NCBI GenBank assembly: GCA_011523655.1
Contig: WTGH01000065.1
Span: 1 to 32,778, forward strand
Direction: 5' to 3'
DNA length: 32,778 nucleotides
Source of the DNA: Rhodospirillaceae bacterium
GTDB taxonomy: Bacteria; Pseudomonadota; Alphaproteobacteria; Bin65
Notes under the pieces: generated by a model
Told to the model about the DNA's origin: nothing
Database searches by the model: none
The model's input: only the letters and a program-made list of their open reading frames with translations
Shown here: positions 7,909 to 18,649 of the stretch, piece by piece
How the letters are laid out: each line of letters opens with the position of its first letter
Numbering within the stretch: the first letter of the stretch is position 1
Translations under genes and position numbers: made by a program

Positions 7909-10800
7909 ATGACCGTCGACTACCGAGACACGATTTTCCTGCCGCAAACCGACTTTCCCATGCGCGCCGGCCTGCCGAAGAAGGAGCCGGAAATCCAGAA
8001 GCGCTGGGAAGAGGAGGATCTTTACGGCCAGCTGCGCCGGATCAGCAAGGGCCGCGAGAAGTTCATCCTGCACGACGGGCCGCCCTACGCCAACGGCAAC
8101 ATCCATATCGGCACCGGGCTCAACAAGATCCTCAAGGACCTGATCAACCGGACCCAGCAGATGCTGGGCAAGGATGCGAACTACGTTCCGGGCTGGGACT
8201 GCCACGGCCTGCCGATCGAATGGAAGATCGAGGAGCAGTATCGCGCGAAGGGCCGGGACCGGAGCGCCGTTCCGATCAACGACTTCCGGCGCGAATGCCG
8301 CGAGTTCGCCGAACACTGGATCGAGGTTCAGCGCCAGGAATTCAAGCGCCTCGGCGTGATCGGCCGCTGGGACGATCCCTACCTGACGATGACGTTCGAC
8401 TCCGAGGCGCTGATCGCGGCCGAGCTGATGAAGTTCGCCGCCGGCGGAATGCTCTACCGCGGCTCGAAACCGGTCATGTGGTCGGTCGTCGAGGGCACGG
8501 CGCTCGCCGAGGCGGAGGTCGAATATCTCGACCATGAATCGGACACGATCTGGGCGAAATTTCCGGTCGTCGGCGGGCCGGGCGACCTGGTCGGCGCCTC
8601 GGTCGCCATCTGGACGACGACGCCGTGGACGATCCCGGGCAACCGGGCGGTCTGCTATTCCGGCCGCCTCCCCTACGGCGTATACGAAGTCACCGCGGCG
8701 CCCGACGGCAACTGGGCGAAGGCCGGCGACCGCCTGATTCTGGCCGACGCCCTCGCTCCGGATGTCATGGGCGCGGCGCGGGTCGATGGGTTCGAGAAGC
8801 GGCGGGCGATCGGCGCGGACGATCTGGCGGCGGCGACCTGCGCCCATCCGCTGCGCGCGGCCGGCCTGGGCGGCTACGGCTTCGACGTGCCGCTGCTGGC
8901 CGGCGAGCACGTTACCGACGACGCCGGCACCGGCTTCGTCCACACCGCGCCCGGACACGGCCGCGAGGATTTCGAGATCTGGACGGCCGAAGAAGCCGGG
9001 ATCAGGGCCCGGGGAATCGATACCGCCATCCCCTTCACCGTCGGCGCGGACGGCGCATTCACCGAAGATGCGCCCGGCTTCACCGGCGAATTCGTCATCA
9101 CCGACAAGGGCAAGAAGGGCGGCGCCAACAGGGCGGTGATCGCCGCCCTCGCCGCGGCCGGTGCCCTGATCGCGCGCGGGCGGCTGACGCACCAGTATCC
9201 GCATTCCTGGCGCTCGAAGAAGCCGGTCATCTTCCGCAACACGCCGCAATGGTTCATCGGCATGGGCGACGGCGAGGCGGCGGGCCTGCGCAAGGTGGCG
9301 CTCGACGCGATCGATGCGACCCGCTTCGTGCCGGCGGCGGGGCGCAACCGCCTGTACGCCATGATCGAGCAGCGGCCGGACTGGGTGATCTCGCGCCAGC
9401 GCGCCTGGGGCGTGCCCATCGCCGTGTTCGCCGACCCGGCGACCGGCGAGGTGCTGAACGACCCGGCGGTCAACGCGCGCATTGTCGACGCTTTCCGCGA
9501 AGAAAGTTCCGATGCCTGGTTCACGGACGGCGCGCGCGAGCGTTTCCTGGGTGCCGAGCACCGGGACGGCCCGTGGGAAAAGGTCGACGACATTCTCGAC
9601 GTCTGGTTCGAGAGCGGCTGCACCCACGCCTTCTGCCTGGAGCAGGAGCCCGAGGAACTGGTCTGGCCGGCCTCGCTCTATCTCGAAGGTTCGGACCAGC
9701 ACCGCGGCTGGTTCCATTCCTCCCTGCTCGAATCCTGCGGCACCCGCGGCCGGGCGCCCTACGAGGCGGTGCTGACCCATGGTTTCGTGACGGACGAGGA
9801 CGGCCGCAAGATGTCCAAGTCCTTGGGCAACGTCACCGCGCCCCAGGAGATCTGCGACCGGTACGGCGCCGATATCCTGCGCCTGTGGGTCGTCGCCTCG
9901 GACTATTCCGAAGACCTGCGCATCGGACCGGAGATCGTCAAACAGCAGGCCGATACCTACCGCCGCCTGCGCAACACGCTGCGCTTCATCCTCGGCAACG
10001 TCGCCGGCTTCTCGGAAGAGGAGAAGGTCGCGCCGGCGGACTTGCCGGAGCTTGAGCGCTGGGTGCTGCACCGGCTGCACGCGCTCGACGGCGAATTGCG
10101 CAAGGCGTGCGACGCCTTCGAGTTCCACGGCTTCTACGCCGCCCTGCACCATTTCTGCGCCACCGAACTGTCGGCCTTCTATCTCGATATCCGCAAGGAT
10201 GCGCTCTATTGCGACCGGCCGGATTCGCAGCGGCGGCGGGCGGCGCGGACGGTGCTGGACATCCTGTTCGACTGCCTGACCGCCTGGCTTGCGCCGGTGA
10301 TCTGCTTTACCGCGGAAGAAGCCTGGACGGTCCGGCACGGCGCTGGCGCCGGCAGCGTTCATCTGCGCACCTTCCCCGACATCCCGGCGGCGTGGCGCGA
10401 CGACGCTCTGGCGGCGAAATGGTCGAAGATTCGCGCCTTGAGGCGTGTCGTGACCGGCGCGCTGGAGGAAGAGCGGGCGGCCAAGCGGATCGGCTCGAGC
10501 CTGGACGCCGCCCCGGCGGTCGAGGCGACGCCCGATTATGTCGAGGCGATGAACGGCGTCGACCTTGCCGAAATCGCGATCACCTCGGCGGCCACGCTCA
10601 CGGCGAAGTCCAATCCCCGCGGCGCGTTCTCGATGCCGGAAATCGCCGGCGTCGCCGTAACGCCGGCGCCGGCCGAACATCCGAAATGCGCCCGGTGCTG
10701 GAAGAAACTGCCGGATGTCGGCGCCGATCCGGACGTGCCGGAAACCTGCGGCCGCTGTGCCGACGCGGTCCGGGCCCATCGGGTCCGGGCCCTGCGCTGA
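7909..10800 (+). CDS. ileS: Isoleucyl-tRNA synthetase
   Basis: A 963-residue class Ia aminoacyl-tRNA synthetase that charges tRNA-Ile. The first signature is [11 protein letters not shown] (residues 58-68). The editing (CP1) domain follows, with [11 protein letters not shown] and the [11 protein letters not shown] motif. The [17 protein letters not shown] region and KMSKSLGN (about residue 634) complete the active site. A C-terminal zinc finger, CARCWKK...CGRC (about 927-948), is present as in bacterial type enzymes. The ATG at 7909 gives the expected start before [20 protein letters not shown]. lspA follows after nine bases, the classic ribF-ileS-lspA order. Confidence 0.97.
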   Translation: MTVDYRDTIFLPQTDFPMRAGLPKKEPEIQKRWEEEDLYGQLRRISKGREKFILHDGPPYANGNIHIGTGLNKILKDLINRTQQMLGKDANYVPGWDCHGLPIEWKIEEQYRAKGRDRSAVPINDFRRECREFAEHWIEVQRQEFKRLGVIGRWDDPYLTMTFDSEALIAAELMKFAAGGMLYRGSKPVMWSVVEGTALAEAEVEYLDHESDTIWAKFPVVGGPGDLVGASVAIWTTTPWTIPGNRAVCYSGRLPYGVYEVTAAPDGNWAKAGDRLILADALAPDVMGAARVDGFEKRRAIGADDLAAATCAHPLRAAGLGGYGFDVPLLAGEHVTDDAGTGFVHTAPGHGREDFEIWTAEEAGIRARGIDTAIPFTVGADGAFTEDAPGFTGEFVITDKGKKGGANRAVIAALAAAGALIARGRLTHQYPHSWRSKKPVIFRNTPQWFIGMGDGEAAGLRKVALDAIDATRFVPAAGRNRLYAMIEQRPDWVISRQRAWGVPIAVFADPATGEVLNDPAVNARIVDAFREESSDAWFTDGARERFLGAEHRDGPWEKVDDILDVWFESGCTHAFCLEQEPEELVWPASLYLEGSDQHRGWFHSSLLESCGTRGRAPYEAVLTHGFVTDEDGRKMSKSLGNVTAPQEICDRYGADILRLWVVASDYSEDLRIGPEIVKQQADTYRRLRNTLRFILGNVAGFSEEEKVAPADLPELERWVLHRLHALDGELRKACDAFEFHGFYAALHHFCATELSAFYLDIRKDALYCDRPDSQRRRAARTVLDILFDCLTAWLAPVICFTAEEAWTVRHGAGAGSVHLRTFPDIPAAWRDDALAAKWSKIRALRRVVTGALEEERAAKRIGSSLDAAPAVEATPDYVEAMNGVDLAEIAITSAATLTAKSNPRGAFSMPEIAGVAVTPAPAEHPKCARCWKKLPDVGADPDVPETCGRCADAVRAHRVRALR

Positions 10801-10809
10801 AGGGCGGAC

Positions 10810-11292
10810 ATGGCCGTCCGGCGATACGGCTTCGTCGCCGGCCTCGGCGCCCTGGTCCTGGCGCTCGACCAGGTCAGCAAGGTCTGGGTTCTCGGCGCCC
10901 TGAGCGCCGCCCGGCCGGCGATCGAGGTCACCTCGTTCCTCAACATCGTCCTGGTCTGGAACCGGGGCATCAGCTTCGGGCTGTTCAACCGCGAATCCGA
11001 TTGGCAGCCCTGGTTTCTCGTCGGTCTGAGCCTGGTCATCGTGGCCGGCCTGCTGGTCTGGCTGCGCACGGCGCGGGGCCGGTGGATGACGCTGGCGATC
11101 GCCCTGGTCGCCGGCGGTGCCATCGGCAATGCGGTGGACCGGGCGCGGCTGGGCGCCGTCGTCGATTTCGTCGACTTTCACATCGGCGGCCGGCATTTCG
11201 CGGCGTTCAACGTGGCGGACGCGGCGATCACCTGCGGCGTGGCGGTCATCCTGGCCGTTTCCTTGTTCGGCGGCAGGAAAAACGCTACATAG
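10810..11292 (+). CDS. lspA: Lipoprotein signal peptidase (signal peptidase II)
   Basis: LspA is an inner-membrane aspartyl protease that removes signal peptides from prolipoproteins after diacylglyceryl modification. The 160-residue protein has four hydrophobic segments and the conserved elements LDQVSKVWV (residues 19-27), VWNRGISFGLF, GNAVDRARLG (catalytic Asp110) and FNVADAAI (catalytic Asp137). AGGGCGG lies directly before the ATG. It is followed by a gene for a predicted lipoprotein, a natural substrate. Confidence 0.96.
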   Translation: MAVRRYGFVAGLGALVLALDQVSKVWVLGALSAARPAIEVTSFLNIVLVWNRGISFGLFNRESDWQPWFLVGLSLVIVAGLLVWLRTARGRWMTLAIALVAGGAIGNAVDRARLGAVVDFVDFHIGGRHFAAFNVADAAITCGVAVILAVSLFGGRKNAT

Positions 11293-11344
11293 CGTGACGT
11301 ATCGGCCCCTGGAATTTCCGTGGAACGATGGAAAGGCGAAGGCG

Positions 11345-11827
11345 ATGACGAGACACCAACGCCCTGTCCGGCGGCCTTTCGGGATCGCGATCGCCTTCGG
11401 TGCGATGCTGGCGCTGGGCGGCTGCGAAACCCTTGGCGAGGCCTTCAGCGGCGTCAATCCGATCGCGAAGGAACTCGACCAGTCGGCGACCAAGGGCGCC
11501 CGCGACGGCAGGACGGCAAAGCTCGCGATCCCGCCGGGTTACGGGCAACGGCCGACAGCCGGCAAGGCCGCGGGCGGCGATACCCGCAAACCCGGAGACG
11601 CGCCGAAAGCCGGCGCCGGCAAGGTTCCGGAAAAGGTCGGCGATCCGAAGAAGATCGACCTCAAGACCGGTACAACCGGCGAAACGACCGAGGGCCGGAC
11701 GCTGAACACGAACCGCAGAATCGTCCGTGAGGACCGGGTCGAGACCCGCGGCAAGGAGATCGTCAACGAAGGCGATCCGAGCAAGGGCGAAAAGGAACTC
11801 CTCAAACCTTCGAAGAAGAAAAGCTAG
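11345..11827 (+). CDS. Predicted lipoprotein downstream of lspA (DUF3035-like by position)
   Basis: The 160-residue protein starts MTRHQRPVRRPFGIAIAFGA and has a lipobox LGGC with Cys27 and Glu at +2, so an outer- or inner-membrane lipoprotein is predicted. The mature part is low in hydrophobic residues and rich in Lys, Gly and Asp, with a short LAIPPGYGQRP element. In many alphaproteobacteria the gene after lspA encodes a DUF3035 lipoprotein; length, position and the Pro-rich element fit, but the usual PDEFxV motif is not seen, so the family call is tentative. The start was chosen for the positively charged n-region before the hydrophobic stretch. Function is unknown. Confidence 0.75.
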   Translation: MTRHQRPVRRPFGIAIAFGAMLALGGCETLGEAFSGVNPIAKELDQSATKGARDGRTAKLAIPPGYGQRPTAGKAAGGDTRKPGDAPKAGAGKVPEKVGDPKKIDLKTGTTGETTEGRTLNTNRRIVREDRVETRGKEIVNEGDPSKGEKELLKPSKKKS

Positions 11828-11932
11828 CCCGGATTTCCTGCCTCGGTTGCGGTCTGCGCGGCGCCCGGGCCGGCCGACCGCGCCCCGGTCGATATTATTG
11901 CCACATCCCGGCCACAAGTTGCGGCCATGAAA

Positions 11933-11961
11933 CGCCCCCAAAGCGTTGGGCGGGCGGTTTT
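11933..11961 (+). terminator. Possible Rho-independent terminator before the M16 genes
   Basis: An imperfect stem (CGCCC...GGGCG with extra CAA/TTG pairing) is followed by GGCGG and four T's. It would end the ribF-ileS-lspA-lipoprotein transcript. The long G-rich spacer before the T's makes this uncertain. Confidence 0.3.
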
Positions 11962-12000
11962 CCCTGCCGCCGGGCCCGTCAGCCAAGGCAGGAGAAGTCT

Positions 12001-13422
12001 TTGAACGGTCGACGAATTGTGCGCCGCGCGGCGCTTACGGGGCCGGCCATTGCCGCCCTGATGCTGACAGGCGGGCCGATGGCGGCCGGCGTTCCGGCCG
12101 CCGCGGCCGAACCCGAGCGCCAGGGCTTGTTCAACGCGCAGACCTTCACCCTGAAGAACGGGCTTCGCGGGGTCGTCATCGTCAACCGGCGGGCGCCGGT
12201 CGCCCTCCATATGGTCTGGTACAGGGCCGGCGCCATCGACGAACCGGCCGGCAAGTCAGGCATTGCGCATTTTGTCGAACACCTGCTGTTCAAGGGCACA
12301 AAAACGCTGAAATCCGGGGAGTTTTCCAGGATCGTCGCCGCCAATGGCGGCCGGGAAAACGCCTTCACCAGCTGGGACTACACCGGCTACTACCAGTTCG
12401 TCGCCAGGGACCGCCTGCCCCGGATGATGGAGATCGAGGCGGACCGCATGGCGAACCTCGTGCTCACGGAAGACAACATCGTCCAGGAACGGCGCGTCAT
12501 CCTGGAGGAACGGCGCTCGCGTATCGAGGCGAGCCCCTCCACGATCCTTTGGGAGCAGGCGCGCCGCGCCCTTTTCCTCAACCATGGCTACGGCCGCCCG
12601 ATCATCGGCTGGATGCACGAGATGGCGCAGCTGTCGCGGCAGGATGCGCTGGACTTCTACCGAAGGTTTTACGGCCCCGATAACGCCGTCCTGGTCGTCG
12701 CCGGCGATGTCGATCCCGCTGAAGTGCGCCGCCTGGCGGAGAAATACTACGGTCCCGTGCCGCGGCTGAAGGCGCCGCCGCACCGGCGCCTGCTGGAGCC
12801 GCCGCAGCGCGCCGAACGCCGGGTGATCTACCGCGACCGCCGTGTGCGCCGGCCTTCGTTCAGCCGGATGTACCATGCGCCCGGTTACAACAGCAGCGGC
12901 GCGGAGCACGCCTACGCGCTTCAGGTGCTGGCGCGGCTGCTCGGCTCGTCCTCCACCAGCCTGCTCTACCAGAGCCTGGTGGTCCGCCGGAAGCTGGCCA
13001 CCGCCGCCGGCAGCGGATACGGCGCGAGCCGGCGCGGACCGTCCAGCTTCTACCTGTTTGCGTCGCCGCGGCCGGGCGTCGGCATCGACCGGCTGGAAGA
13101 GGCGGTCGACGACGAATTGGCGACGATCCTGAAAAAGGGCGTGCCGAAAGAGGAGGTCGAGGCGGCGAAGCGGCAATTGCAGGACATGGCGATCTTTGCC
13201 CGCGACAGCCTTCGGACCGGCGCCAACGCCATCGCAACGTCGCTGACGATCGGCCGGACGGTGCAGGACGTCGAGGAATGGCCGGCGCGGATCGGCGCGG
13301 TCACGGTCGACCAGGTCAACGCCGCCGCGCGCCACGTCCTGCAACGGCGCAAGTCGGTCACCGCCCTGTTGCTTTCGGAGAAGCCCGCCGAAGCGGACAA
13401 GGCCGGGGAGCAGAGGCAATGA
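12001..13422 (+). CDS. M16 zinc metallopeptidase, catalytic subunit type
   Basis: A 473-residue pitrilysin/insulinase-family peptidase with a signal peptide (hydrophobic segment to about Ala35), so it is periplasmic. The inverted zinc motif HFVEH is at residues 90-94 and the third ligand is probably Glu170 in VQERRVILEE. The substrate-binding C-terminal half follows. Translation starts at a TTG, supported by AGGAG at 11990-11994, six bases upstream; no better ATG precedes the signal peptide. The stop codon overlaps the next gene's ATG (ATGA), so the two M16 proteins are translationally coupled and probably form a heterodimer, as known for such pairs. Confidence 0.92.
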   Translation: MNGRRIVRRAALTGPAIAALMLTGGPMAAGVPAAAAEPERQGLFNAQTFTLKNGLRGVVIVNRRAPVALHMVWYRAGAIDEPAGKSGIAHFVEHLLFKGTKTLKSGEFSRIVAANGGRENAFTSWDYTGYYQFVARDRLPRMMEIEADRMANLVLTEDNIVQERRVILEERRSRIEASPSTILWEQARRALFLNHGYGRPIIGWMHEMAQLSRQDALDFYRRFYGPDNAVLVVAGDVDPAEVRRLAEKYYGPVPRLKAPPHRRLLEPPQRAERRVIYRDRRVRRPSFSRMYHAPGYNSSGAEHAYALQVLARLLGSSSTSLLYQSLVVRRKLATAAGSGYGASRRGPSSFYLFASPRPGVGIDRLEEAVDDELATILKKGVPKEEVEAAKRQLQDMAIFARDSLRTGANAIATSLTIGRTVQDVEEWPARIGAVTVDQVNAAARHVLQRRKSVTALLLSEKPAEADKAGEQRQ

Positions 13423-14750
13423 GCGCCCGTCGGCGCATTGCCGGGCTGGCCGTCGCATCCGTTCTCGGCGCGCTCGCCCTGTTCGCGGTTTCCGCCGCAT
13501 CGGCCGCGGTCGAGGTGCGCAAGGTCGTCAGCCGGTCGGGCATCGTCGCCTGGCTGGTCGAGGATCACAGCAACCCGATCCTGTCGATGAGCTTCGGGTT
13601 TCGCGCTGGCGGTTCGTTCGATCCGGCCGGCAAGGAGGGACTGGCGGAACTGACGTCGATCCTGCTGGACGAAGGCGCCGGGCCGATGGATGCCCTGGCC
13701 TTCCAGAAAAAGCTCGAAAGCCTCTCGATCCGGCTGGAGTTCGAGGTCGGCCGCGACCAGTTCCACGGCTCACTCAGGACGCTCAGCCGCAACCGCGACG
13801 CGGCATTCGAAATGATCGGGCTGGCGCTCACCCGGCCGCGCTTCGACGCCGACGCGGTCGAGCGTATGCGGGCCGGCCTGCTGTCGGGCTATCTGCGCGA
13901 CAGCCGCCGGCCCCGTTACCTGGCGCGGCGCGCCTTCTGGTCGTCGGCCTTTCCGGACCATCCCTACGGACGCCCGGTTTCCGGCACGACAAAGAGCCTG
14001 GGCGCGATTACCCGGGCCGACCTGCAGCGTTTCGTCGCCGATAATCTTACCCGGGACAACCTGTTCGTCGGCGTCGTCGGCGACGTGACGCCCGCCCAAC
14101 TCGAGGTGTTGCTCGACAAGGCCTTCGGCGGCCTGCCGGCAAAACGGAGAGCGCGCCCGGTGCCAGCCGCCGCGCCGAAGCTCGAAGGCGGACTTGTCGT
14201 CAAGCGGTTCGATACGCCGCAAAGCGTGGCGATGTTCGGGCAGCCGGGCCTGCCGCGCCGGCATCCCGATTACTATGCGGCGTATGTCCTGAACCATATC
14301 CTCGGCGGCGGCGGCTTCACTTCGCGCCTGTATCTGCAGATCCGCGAAAAACGCGGCCTGGCCTATTCGGTCTATTCCTATCTCTGGCCGATGCGGCGCA
14401 CGTCCCTGCTGCTCGGCGCGGTCGCGACCGAGAATGCGCGGGTGGCCGAATCGGTCGCGATCGTCCGGAAGGAATGGACCCGAATCGCTGAAGCCGGGCC
14501 GACCGCCGAAGAACTGGCTGCGGCCAGGAAGTACCTCACCGGCAGCTATCCGCTGCGTTTTTCGAGTTCTTCGCGGATCGCGGACATGCTGGTCGGTTTG
14601 CAGTTCGAGGGCCTGGAGCGGGATTATTTCGCCAGGCGGAACGGCTATATCGAAAAGGTCACCCTGGCGGATGTCCGGCGGGTGGCGAAAAGCCTGCTGA
14701 AACCCGACCGGCTGACCTTCTTCATTGTCGGCAAGCCTGCCGGCCTGTAA
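13419..14750 (+). CDS. M16-family protein, non-catalytic partner
   Basis: A 443-residue secreted M16 homologue with an N-terminal signal peptide (LAVASVLGALALFAVSAASA). Where the catalytic partner has HFVEH, this one reads KEGLAELTSILLDEGAG, so zinc ligands are absent and it is predicted to be inactive. It keeps the RGLAYSVYSYL element (residue ~310) found in the partner subunit that contributes to the active site in two-chain M16 enzymes. The ATGA overlap with the preceding gene supports the start and complex formation. Confidence 0.9.
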   Translation: MSARRRIAGLAVASVLGALALFAVSAASAAVEVRKVVSRSGIVAWLVEDHSNPILSMSFGFRAGGSFDPAGKEGLAELTSILLDEGAGPMDALAFQKKLESLSIRLEFEVGRDQFHGSLRTLSRNRDAAFEMIGLALTRPRFDADAVERMRAGLLSGYLRDSRRPRYLARRAFWSSAFPDHPYGRPVSGTTKSLGAITRADLQRFVADNLTRDNLFVGVVGDVTPAQLEVLLDKAFGGLPAKRRARPVPAAAPKLEGGLVVKRFDTPQSVAMFGQPGLPRRHPDYYAAYVLNHILGGGGFTSRLYLQIREKRGLAYSVYSYLWPMRRTSLLLGAVATENARVAESVAIVRKEWTRIAEAGPTAEELAAARKYLTGSYPLRFSSSSRIADMLVGLQFEGLERDYFARRNGYIEKVTLADVRRVAKSLLKPDRLTFFIVGKPAGL

Positions 14751-14832
14751 GCACTGGCGGGTGACAATCGACCATTGAACGCTGCGGGGCCGGCCATTTT
14801 CCGCCGGCGCCGACCTGGGCCGGCCGATCCCG

Positions 14833-16110
14833 ATGACGCCCCTCTTTTCGCAGGATATTTCCGGAATCTTTGCGGCGCGGTCCGGCGCCGGCGGCCTGTC
14901 GCACGCCGCCTTCGACGCCGCGTGCAGCGACGCCTGGCGCGCCTTGCAATGGCTGCGCGGCGAGCACGCGGCCGGCGCGCCGCTCATGCGCCACGCCTTT
15001 CGCGATGACGACCTGCCAGGGATCGAAACGGCGGCGCAGACCCTGGCCGCCAAAGCATCGAGAATATTCCTGATCGGCACCGGCGGTTCGTCGCTCGGCG
15101 CCCGGACGGTGTGCGCGACCGCATCGGCCGGCCGGTCGACGTTCATCGAGAATGCCGATCCGGACACCGTGGGCCGGGTAGGCAGAGCCGAAATTGACGA
15201 CAGCGCCTTCCTCGCCGTCTCGAAATCGGGCGCCACCGCCGAGACCCTGGCGGTCTTCGCGTCGTTCTGGGCCGAGGCAGCGGCGGCGCTGGGCCCGGCC
15301 GAAGCCGCGAAGCGGTTTCTCGTCATTACCGGACCGGATGAATCGCCGCTGCGCCGGCTCGCCCTGCGGCACGGCATCGGGATTGTGGACCACGAAGCGG
15401 ACGTGGTCGGCCGCATGTCCATTCTCGCCAATGTCGGGCTGCTGCCGGCCGCCATCGACGGCGTCGACGGCCGCGCGGTCCGTGCCGGTGCGCGCGTCGT
15501 TGCGGAACAGGCGTTGGCGGCGGACGCGGCGGCGGACTGCCCGCCGGCCCTGGGCGCGGCGATGCAGGTTGCGCTGATGCGCGAGCGGGGCGCGAGCGCC
15601 AGCATCCTGATGCCCTACGCCGACCGGCTGAAGGACTTTTCCCTCTGGTACGCCCAGCTCTGGGCGGAGAGCCTGGGCAAGCAGGGCTGCGGCAGCATGC
15701 CCTATCCCGCGCTCGGCATGGTCGACCAGCACAGCCAGCTCCAGTTCTGGCTCGACGGCCCGCCGACCGGCGTCTACACGCTCATCGACCTGCCGCCGGC
15801 CGATACGCCGCCGCTGCGCCCCGGCGACCCCGGCCTCGCCTGGATGGACGGCCGGACTCTCGGCGAACTCATGCAGGCCGCAGCGCACGCAACGTCCCGG
15901 ACTCTGGCCAAGAACGGCCGCCCGGTGCGGCGGATCCGGCTGGCGAGGACACGCGTCGATGCGCAGAGCGTCGGCGCCCTGGCGATGCACTTCATGCTGG
16001 AGACGGCGGTCGCCGGATACATGCTGGGGGTGGACCCCTATACCCAGCCTGCCGTGGACGCAGCAAAGGCGATGGTGCGCGATTTTCTCTCGAATTCCGG
16101 AGAGAATTGA
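14833..16110 (+). CDS. pgi: Glucose-6-phosphate isomerase
   Basis: Interconverts glucose-6-phosphate and fructose-6-phosphate. At 425 residues it is shorter than the ~550-residue E. coli type and fits the compact alphaproteobacterial form. Signatures are FLIGTGGSSLGARTV (residue ~78), VSKSGATAETLA (~132), YADRLKDFSLWYAQLWAESL (~257) with the catalytic Glu, and VDQHSQLQFWLDGP. The start MTPLFSQDISGIF is favoured by position; no strong Shine-Dalgarno was seen. mutL begins 17 bases after the stop. Confidence 0.92.
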   Translation: MTPLFSQDISGIFAARSGAGGLSHAAFDAACSDAWRALQWLRGEHAAGAPLMRHAFRDDDLPGIETAAQTLAAKASRIFLIGTGGSSLGARTVCATASAGRSTFIENADPDTVGRVGRAEIDDSAFLAVSKSGATAETLAVFASFWAEAAAALGPAEAAKRFLVITGPDESPLRRLALRHGIGIVDHEADVVGRMSILANVGLLPAAIDGVDGRAVRAGARVVAEQALAADAAADCPPALGAAMQVALMRERGASASILMPYADRLKDFSLWYAQLWAESLGKQGCGSMPYPALGMVDQHSQLQFWLDGPPTGVYTLIDLPPADTPPLRPGDPGLAWMDGRTLGELMQAAAHATSRTLAKNGRPVRRIRLARTRVDAQSVGALAMHFMLETAVAGYMLGVDPYTQPAVDAAKAMVRDFLSNSGEN

Positions 16111-16127
16111 TCTACATTATTTGGTGA

Positions 16128-17957
16128 ATGATTCGTCTCCTTCCACCAGATGTTGTTAACCGGATCGCTGCGGGCGAGGTGATCGAGCGCCCTGCGGCCG
16201 TCGTCAAGGAACTGGTCGAGAACGCCATCGACGCCGGTGCGCGCAGGATCGATGCGGTCGTGCGCAACGGCGGCCGGAGCTATATCGCCGTGACCGACGA
16301 CGGCTGCGGCATGGGGCGCAAGGCCCTGTCGCTTGCCGTGGAGCGGCACGCCACCAGCAAGCTGCCGGGCGACGACCTCGTCAACATTTCGACCCTCGGC
16401 TTCCGTGGCGAGGCGCTGCCTTCGATCGGCGCGGTCAGCCGGCTCAAGATCGCGACCCGGGAGGCGGACACCGATTCGGGCTGGTCGATCCACGTTCACG
16501 GCGGCCTGCGTGGCATTCCCGGACCGGCGCCGATGCCCGGCGGCACCAAGGTCGAGGTGTTCGACCTGTTCTACGCCACGCCGGCGCGGCTCAAGTTCCT
16601 CAAGAGCGAGCGCAGCGAGCAGCAGGCGGTTTGCGACACGATCAACCGCCTGGCGATGGCGCATCCGGAAATCGGTTTCAGCCTGCGCGGCGACGGCGAA
16701 CGCCCCCTCACTGCGCTGCCGGTCAACACCGGGGACATGTTCGATGTCCGGCTGGCGCGACTCTCGGCGATCCTGGGCAAGGATTTTGCCGACAATGCGG
16801 TGCGCGTCGACGCCATGCGGGACGGCATACGGCTGACCGGCCATATCGGCGTGCCGACGCTGCATCGGGGTACCGCGCGGCACCAGTATCTCTTCGTCAA
16901 CGGCCGGCCGGTAAAGGATCGACTGATGACCGGGGCCGTGCGCGGCGCCTATCGCGATTTCCTGGCCCGCGACCGCCATCCGCTTGTTGCCCTGTTTCTC
17001 GATATTCCGCCGGCGGAAGTGGACGTGAACGTCCATCCGGCCAAGACCGAAGTCCGGTTCCGGGATGCCGGAACGGTCCGCGGGCTGATCGTCAGCGCCC
17101 TGCGCCATGCGCTGGCCGAGGCCGGGCATCTCGCGTCGTCGACGGTTTCGGACGCCGCGCTCGGCTCGTTCCGCCCGTCGAGCGGCGGCCCGCCGTCCCA
17201 TGCTTCCGGGCATTCGTTCAACGGCCATCGGCCGGCCTTCGACGGCATGGCCGAAGCGACGACCGAGTGGCAAGGCCCCGACGCCGCGCAACGGCCCGCA
17301 ACGGACGCGTTTGACGGCGTCTCGGCGCCGTCGGCGCAGCCGGTCGAGGCGCCGGACGTCGACGATACAGGTTTCGACAATCCCCTGGGAGCGGCCCGGG
17401 CCCAGGTCCACCGGACCTACATCGTATCCCAGACCGCCGACGGAATCGTGATCGTGGACCAGCACGCGGCGCACGAACGGCTGGTCTACGAGGAGATGAA
17501 GAAGGCGCTCGCCAACGGCGGCGTCCAGCGCCAGGGGCTGTTGATCCCGGAAGTCGTCGAGCTGGACGACGACGCGGCCAACGCCCTGATCGCCCGTCGC
17601 GGCGACCTGGCGGAACTCGGGCTGGCGATCGAGAAATTCGGCGGCGGCGCCATCGTCGTGCGCGAATATCCGGCGCTGCTCGGCGACGGCGACATCCAGG
17701 GCCTGGTGCGCGACCTGGCCGACGAGGTCGTCGATCTGGGCGGCGATTTTTCGCTGAAGGAAAAGCTCGACGAGGTGTGCGGCACGATCGCCTGCCACAG
17801 TTCGATCCGCGCCGGCCGGCCGATGAACGGCGACGAGATGAACGCCCTGTTGCGCCAGATGGAGGCCACGCCCCACAGCGGCCAGTGCAACCACGGCCGG
17901 CCGACCTATGTCGAACTGAAGCTGGAAGATCTCGAACGGCTGTTCGGCCGGCGGTAG
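16128..17957 (+). CDS. mutL: DNA mismatch repair protein MutL with endonuclease domain
   Basis: A 609-residue GHKL ATPase that links mismatch recognition by MutS to strand removal. The N-terminal ATPase motifs are [13 protein letters not shown] (residues ~25-37), TDDGCGMG and [11 protein letters not shown] poorly conserved Ser/Pro/Ala-rich linker lies around residues 345-420. The C-terminal domain carries the endonuclease motif [13 protein letters not shown] and the metal-site motifs [12 protein letters not shown] and CNHGRPT. So this is the MutH-independent, nicking type of MutL. The ATG at 16128 gives the universal [18 protein letters not shown] start. Confidence 0.97.
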   Translation: MIRLLPPDVVNRIAAGEVIERPAAVVKELVENAIDAGARRIDAVVRNGGRSYIAVTDDGCGMGRKALSLAVERHATSKLPGDDLVNISTLGFRGEALPSIGAVSRLKIATREADTDSGWSIHVHGGLRGIPGPAPMPGGTKVEVFDLFYATPARLKFLKSERSEQQAVCDTINRLAMAHPEIGFSLRGDGERPLTALPVNTGDMFDVRLARLSAILGKDFADNAVRVDAMRDGIRLTGHIGVPTLHRGTARHQYLFVNGRPVKDRLMTGAVRGAYRDFLARDRHPLVALFLDIPPAEVDVNVHPAKTEVRFRDAGTVRGLIVSALRHALAEAGHLASSTVSDAALGSFRPSSGGPPSHASGHSFNGHRPAFDGMAEATTEWQGPDAAQRPATDAFDGVSAPSAQPVEAPDVDDTGFDNPLGAARAQVHRTYIVSQTADGIVIVDQHAAHERLVYEEMKKALANGGVQRQGLLIPEVVELDDDAANALIARRGDLAELGLAIEKFGGGAIVVREYPALLGDGDIQGLVRDLADEVVDLGGDFSLKEKLDEVCGTIACHSSIRAGRPMNGDEMNALLRQMEATPHSGQCNHGRPTYVELKLEDLERLFGRR

Positions 17958-17984
17958 ATTTCAGCCCGAAGAGCCGGGGATCGG

Positions 17985-18020
17985 GCGCGTGCGGCAAGCG
18001 GCCTCGCAGGCGCGTTTTTT
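17985..18020 (+). terminator. Rho-independent terminator after mutL
   Basis: GCGCGTGC (17985-17992) pairs with GCAGGCGC (18006-18013) with one mismatch around a 13-base loop. Six T's follow after one G. It lies 27 bases after the mutL stop and between convergent transcription units, as expected for a terminator. Confidence 0.6.
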
Positions 18021-18079
18021 CAAGAGCCAGTGTGCCGCCGGGGCCGCCGTCGCATTGCGCAGGCGAAAGTGGATCGCGT

Positions 18080-18568
18080 TCATGGCCGGACCTCGCTCGC
18101 AGCCGATCGGGGCCCTCGATCCGCCACGTCGTATTGCAGGAGCCGGCGTTGCAGCCGCCACGCGCCGTCTTCGCGCACGAACACGTCCCGGTACCACCCG
18201 GTGCGGTGCACTATCTGGGAACCGTCGCTCTTGAGCATCGCAACGGCGAGCAGCGCCGACAGACCGTGCACCGTGCCGCGCTCGCCGGGCGTGAGACGCA
18301 GGTTCATCGTGTAGTGGCGGGTGCGGCGATCCCTGGACCTGGCGCGCATCGTTTCGAACGCGGCGACAATGGCATCGCGCCCGACCAGCGGGACCTCCAC
18401 AACTCCGAGATCGGGCTCCGCATCGAAATGGGCATCCCTGGCCCAGATTCGGCGAAAGCGCTCGAAGTCGCCGGCATCTATGGCGAGGCCGTAGTCGGCT
18501 ACGAGGGCGCTGATGGCGACGAATGCGTCCGCGCTTACCGCGGCAGCCGAAGGTGCATCATCGTTCAC
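18080..18568 (-). CDS. SnoaL/NTF2-like protein, first of two
   Basis: A 162-residue protein of the NTF2-like cone fold. Visible family traits are LVADYGLAIDAGDFERFRRI (residues ~23-42), WARDAHFD, the RHYTMNLRL strand and a C-terminal GWYRDVFVREDGAWRLQRR. Members include polyketide cyclases, ketosteroid isomerase-like proteins and small subunits of ring-hydroxylating dioxygenases; the sequence does not decide between these. Translation starts at a GTG (18568), supported by a GAGGGGG six bases upstream. It follows the related gene at 18650 by 81 bases, in the same direction. Confidence 0.8.
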   Translation of the reverse strand: MNDDAPSAAAVSADAFVAISALVADYGLAIDAGDFERFRRIWARDAHFDAEPDLGVVEVPLVGRDAIVAAFETMRARSRDRRTRHYTMNLRLTPGERGTVHGLSALLAVAMLKSDGSQIVHRTGWYRDVFVREDGAWRLQRRLLQYDVADRGPRSAASEVRP

Positions 18569-18649
18569 GGGTGTCCCCCTCTTTTCGAAATTGATTCGAT
18601 CCTGTTACGCCGGTTCAGCGCAGCGCCCCTTTGCCTGACAGCTGCCGGC

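Noticed and set aside
6679..11493. A 1604-codon open frame on the minus strand
   Set aside because: It lies antisense to MaoC, ribF, ileS and lspA, is Arg/Asp/Gly-rich with no recognisable domain, and is a by-product of GC-rich codon third positions.
17961..18083. A 40-codon minus-strand frame starting in an ATGA overlap with the SnoaL-like gene's stop
   Set aside because: The overlap is suggestive, but the product (MNAIHFRLRN...) has no family resemblance and the frame runs through the likely mutL terminator.
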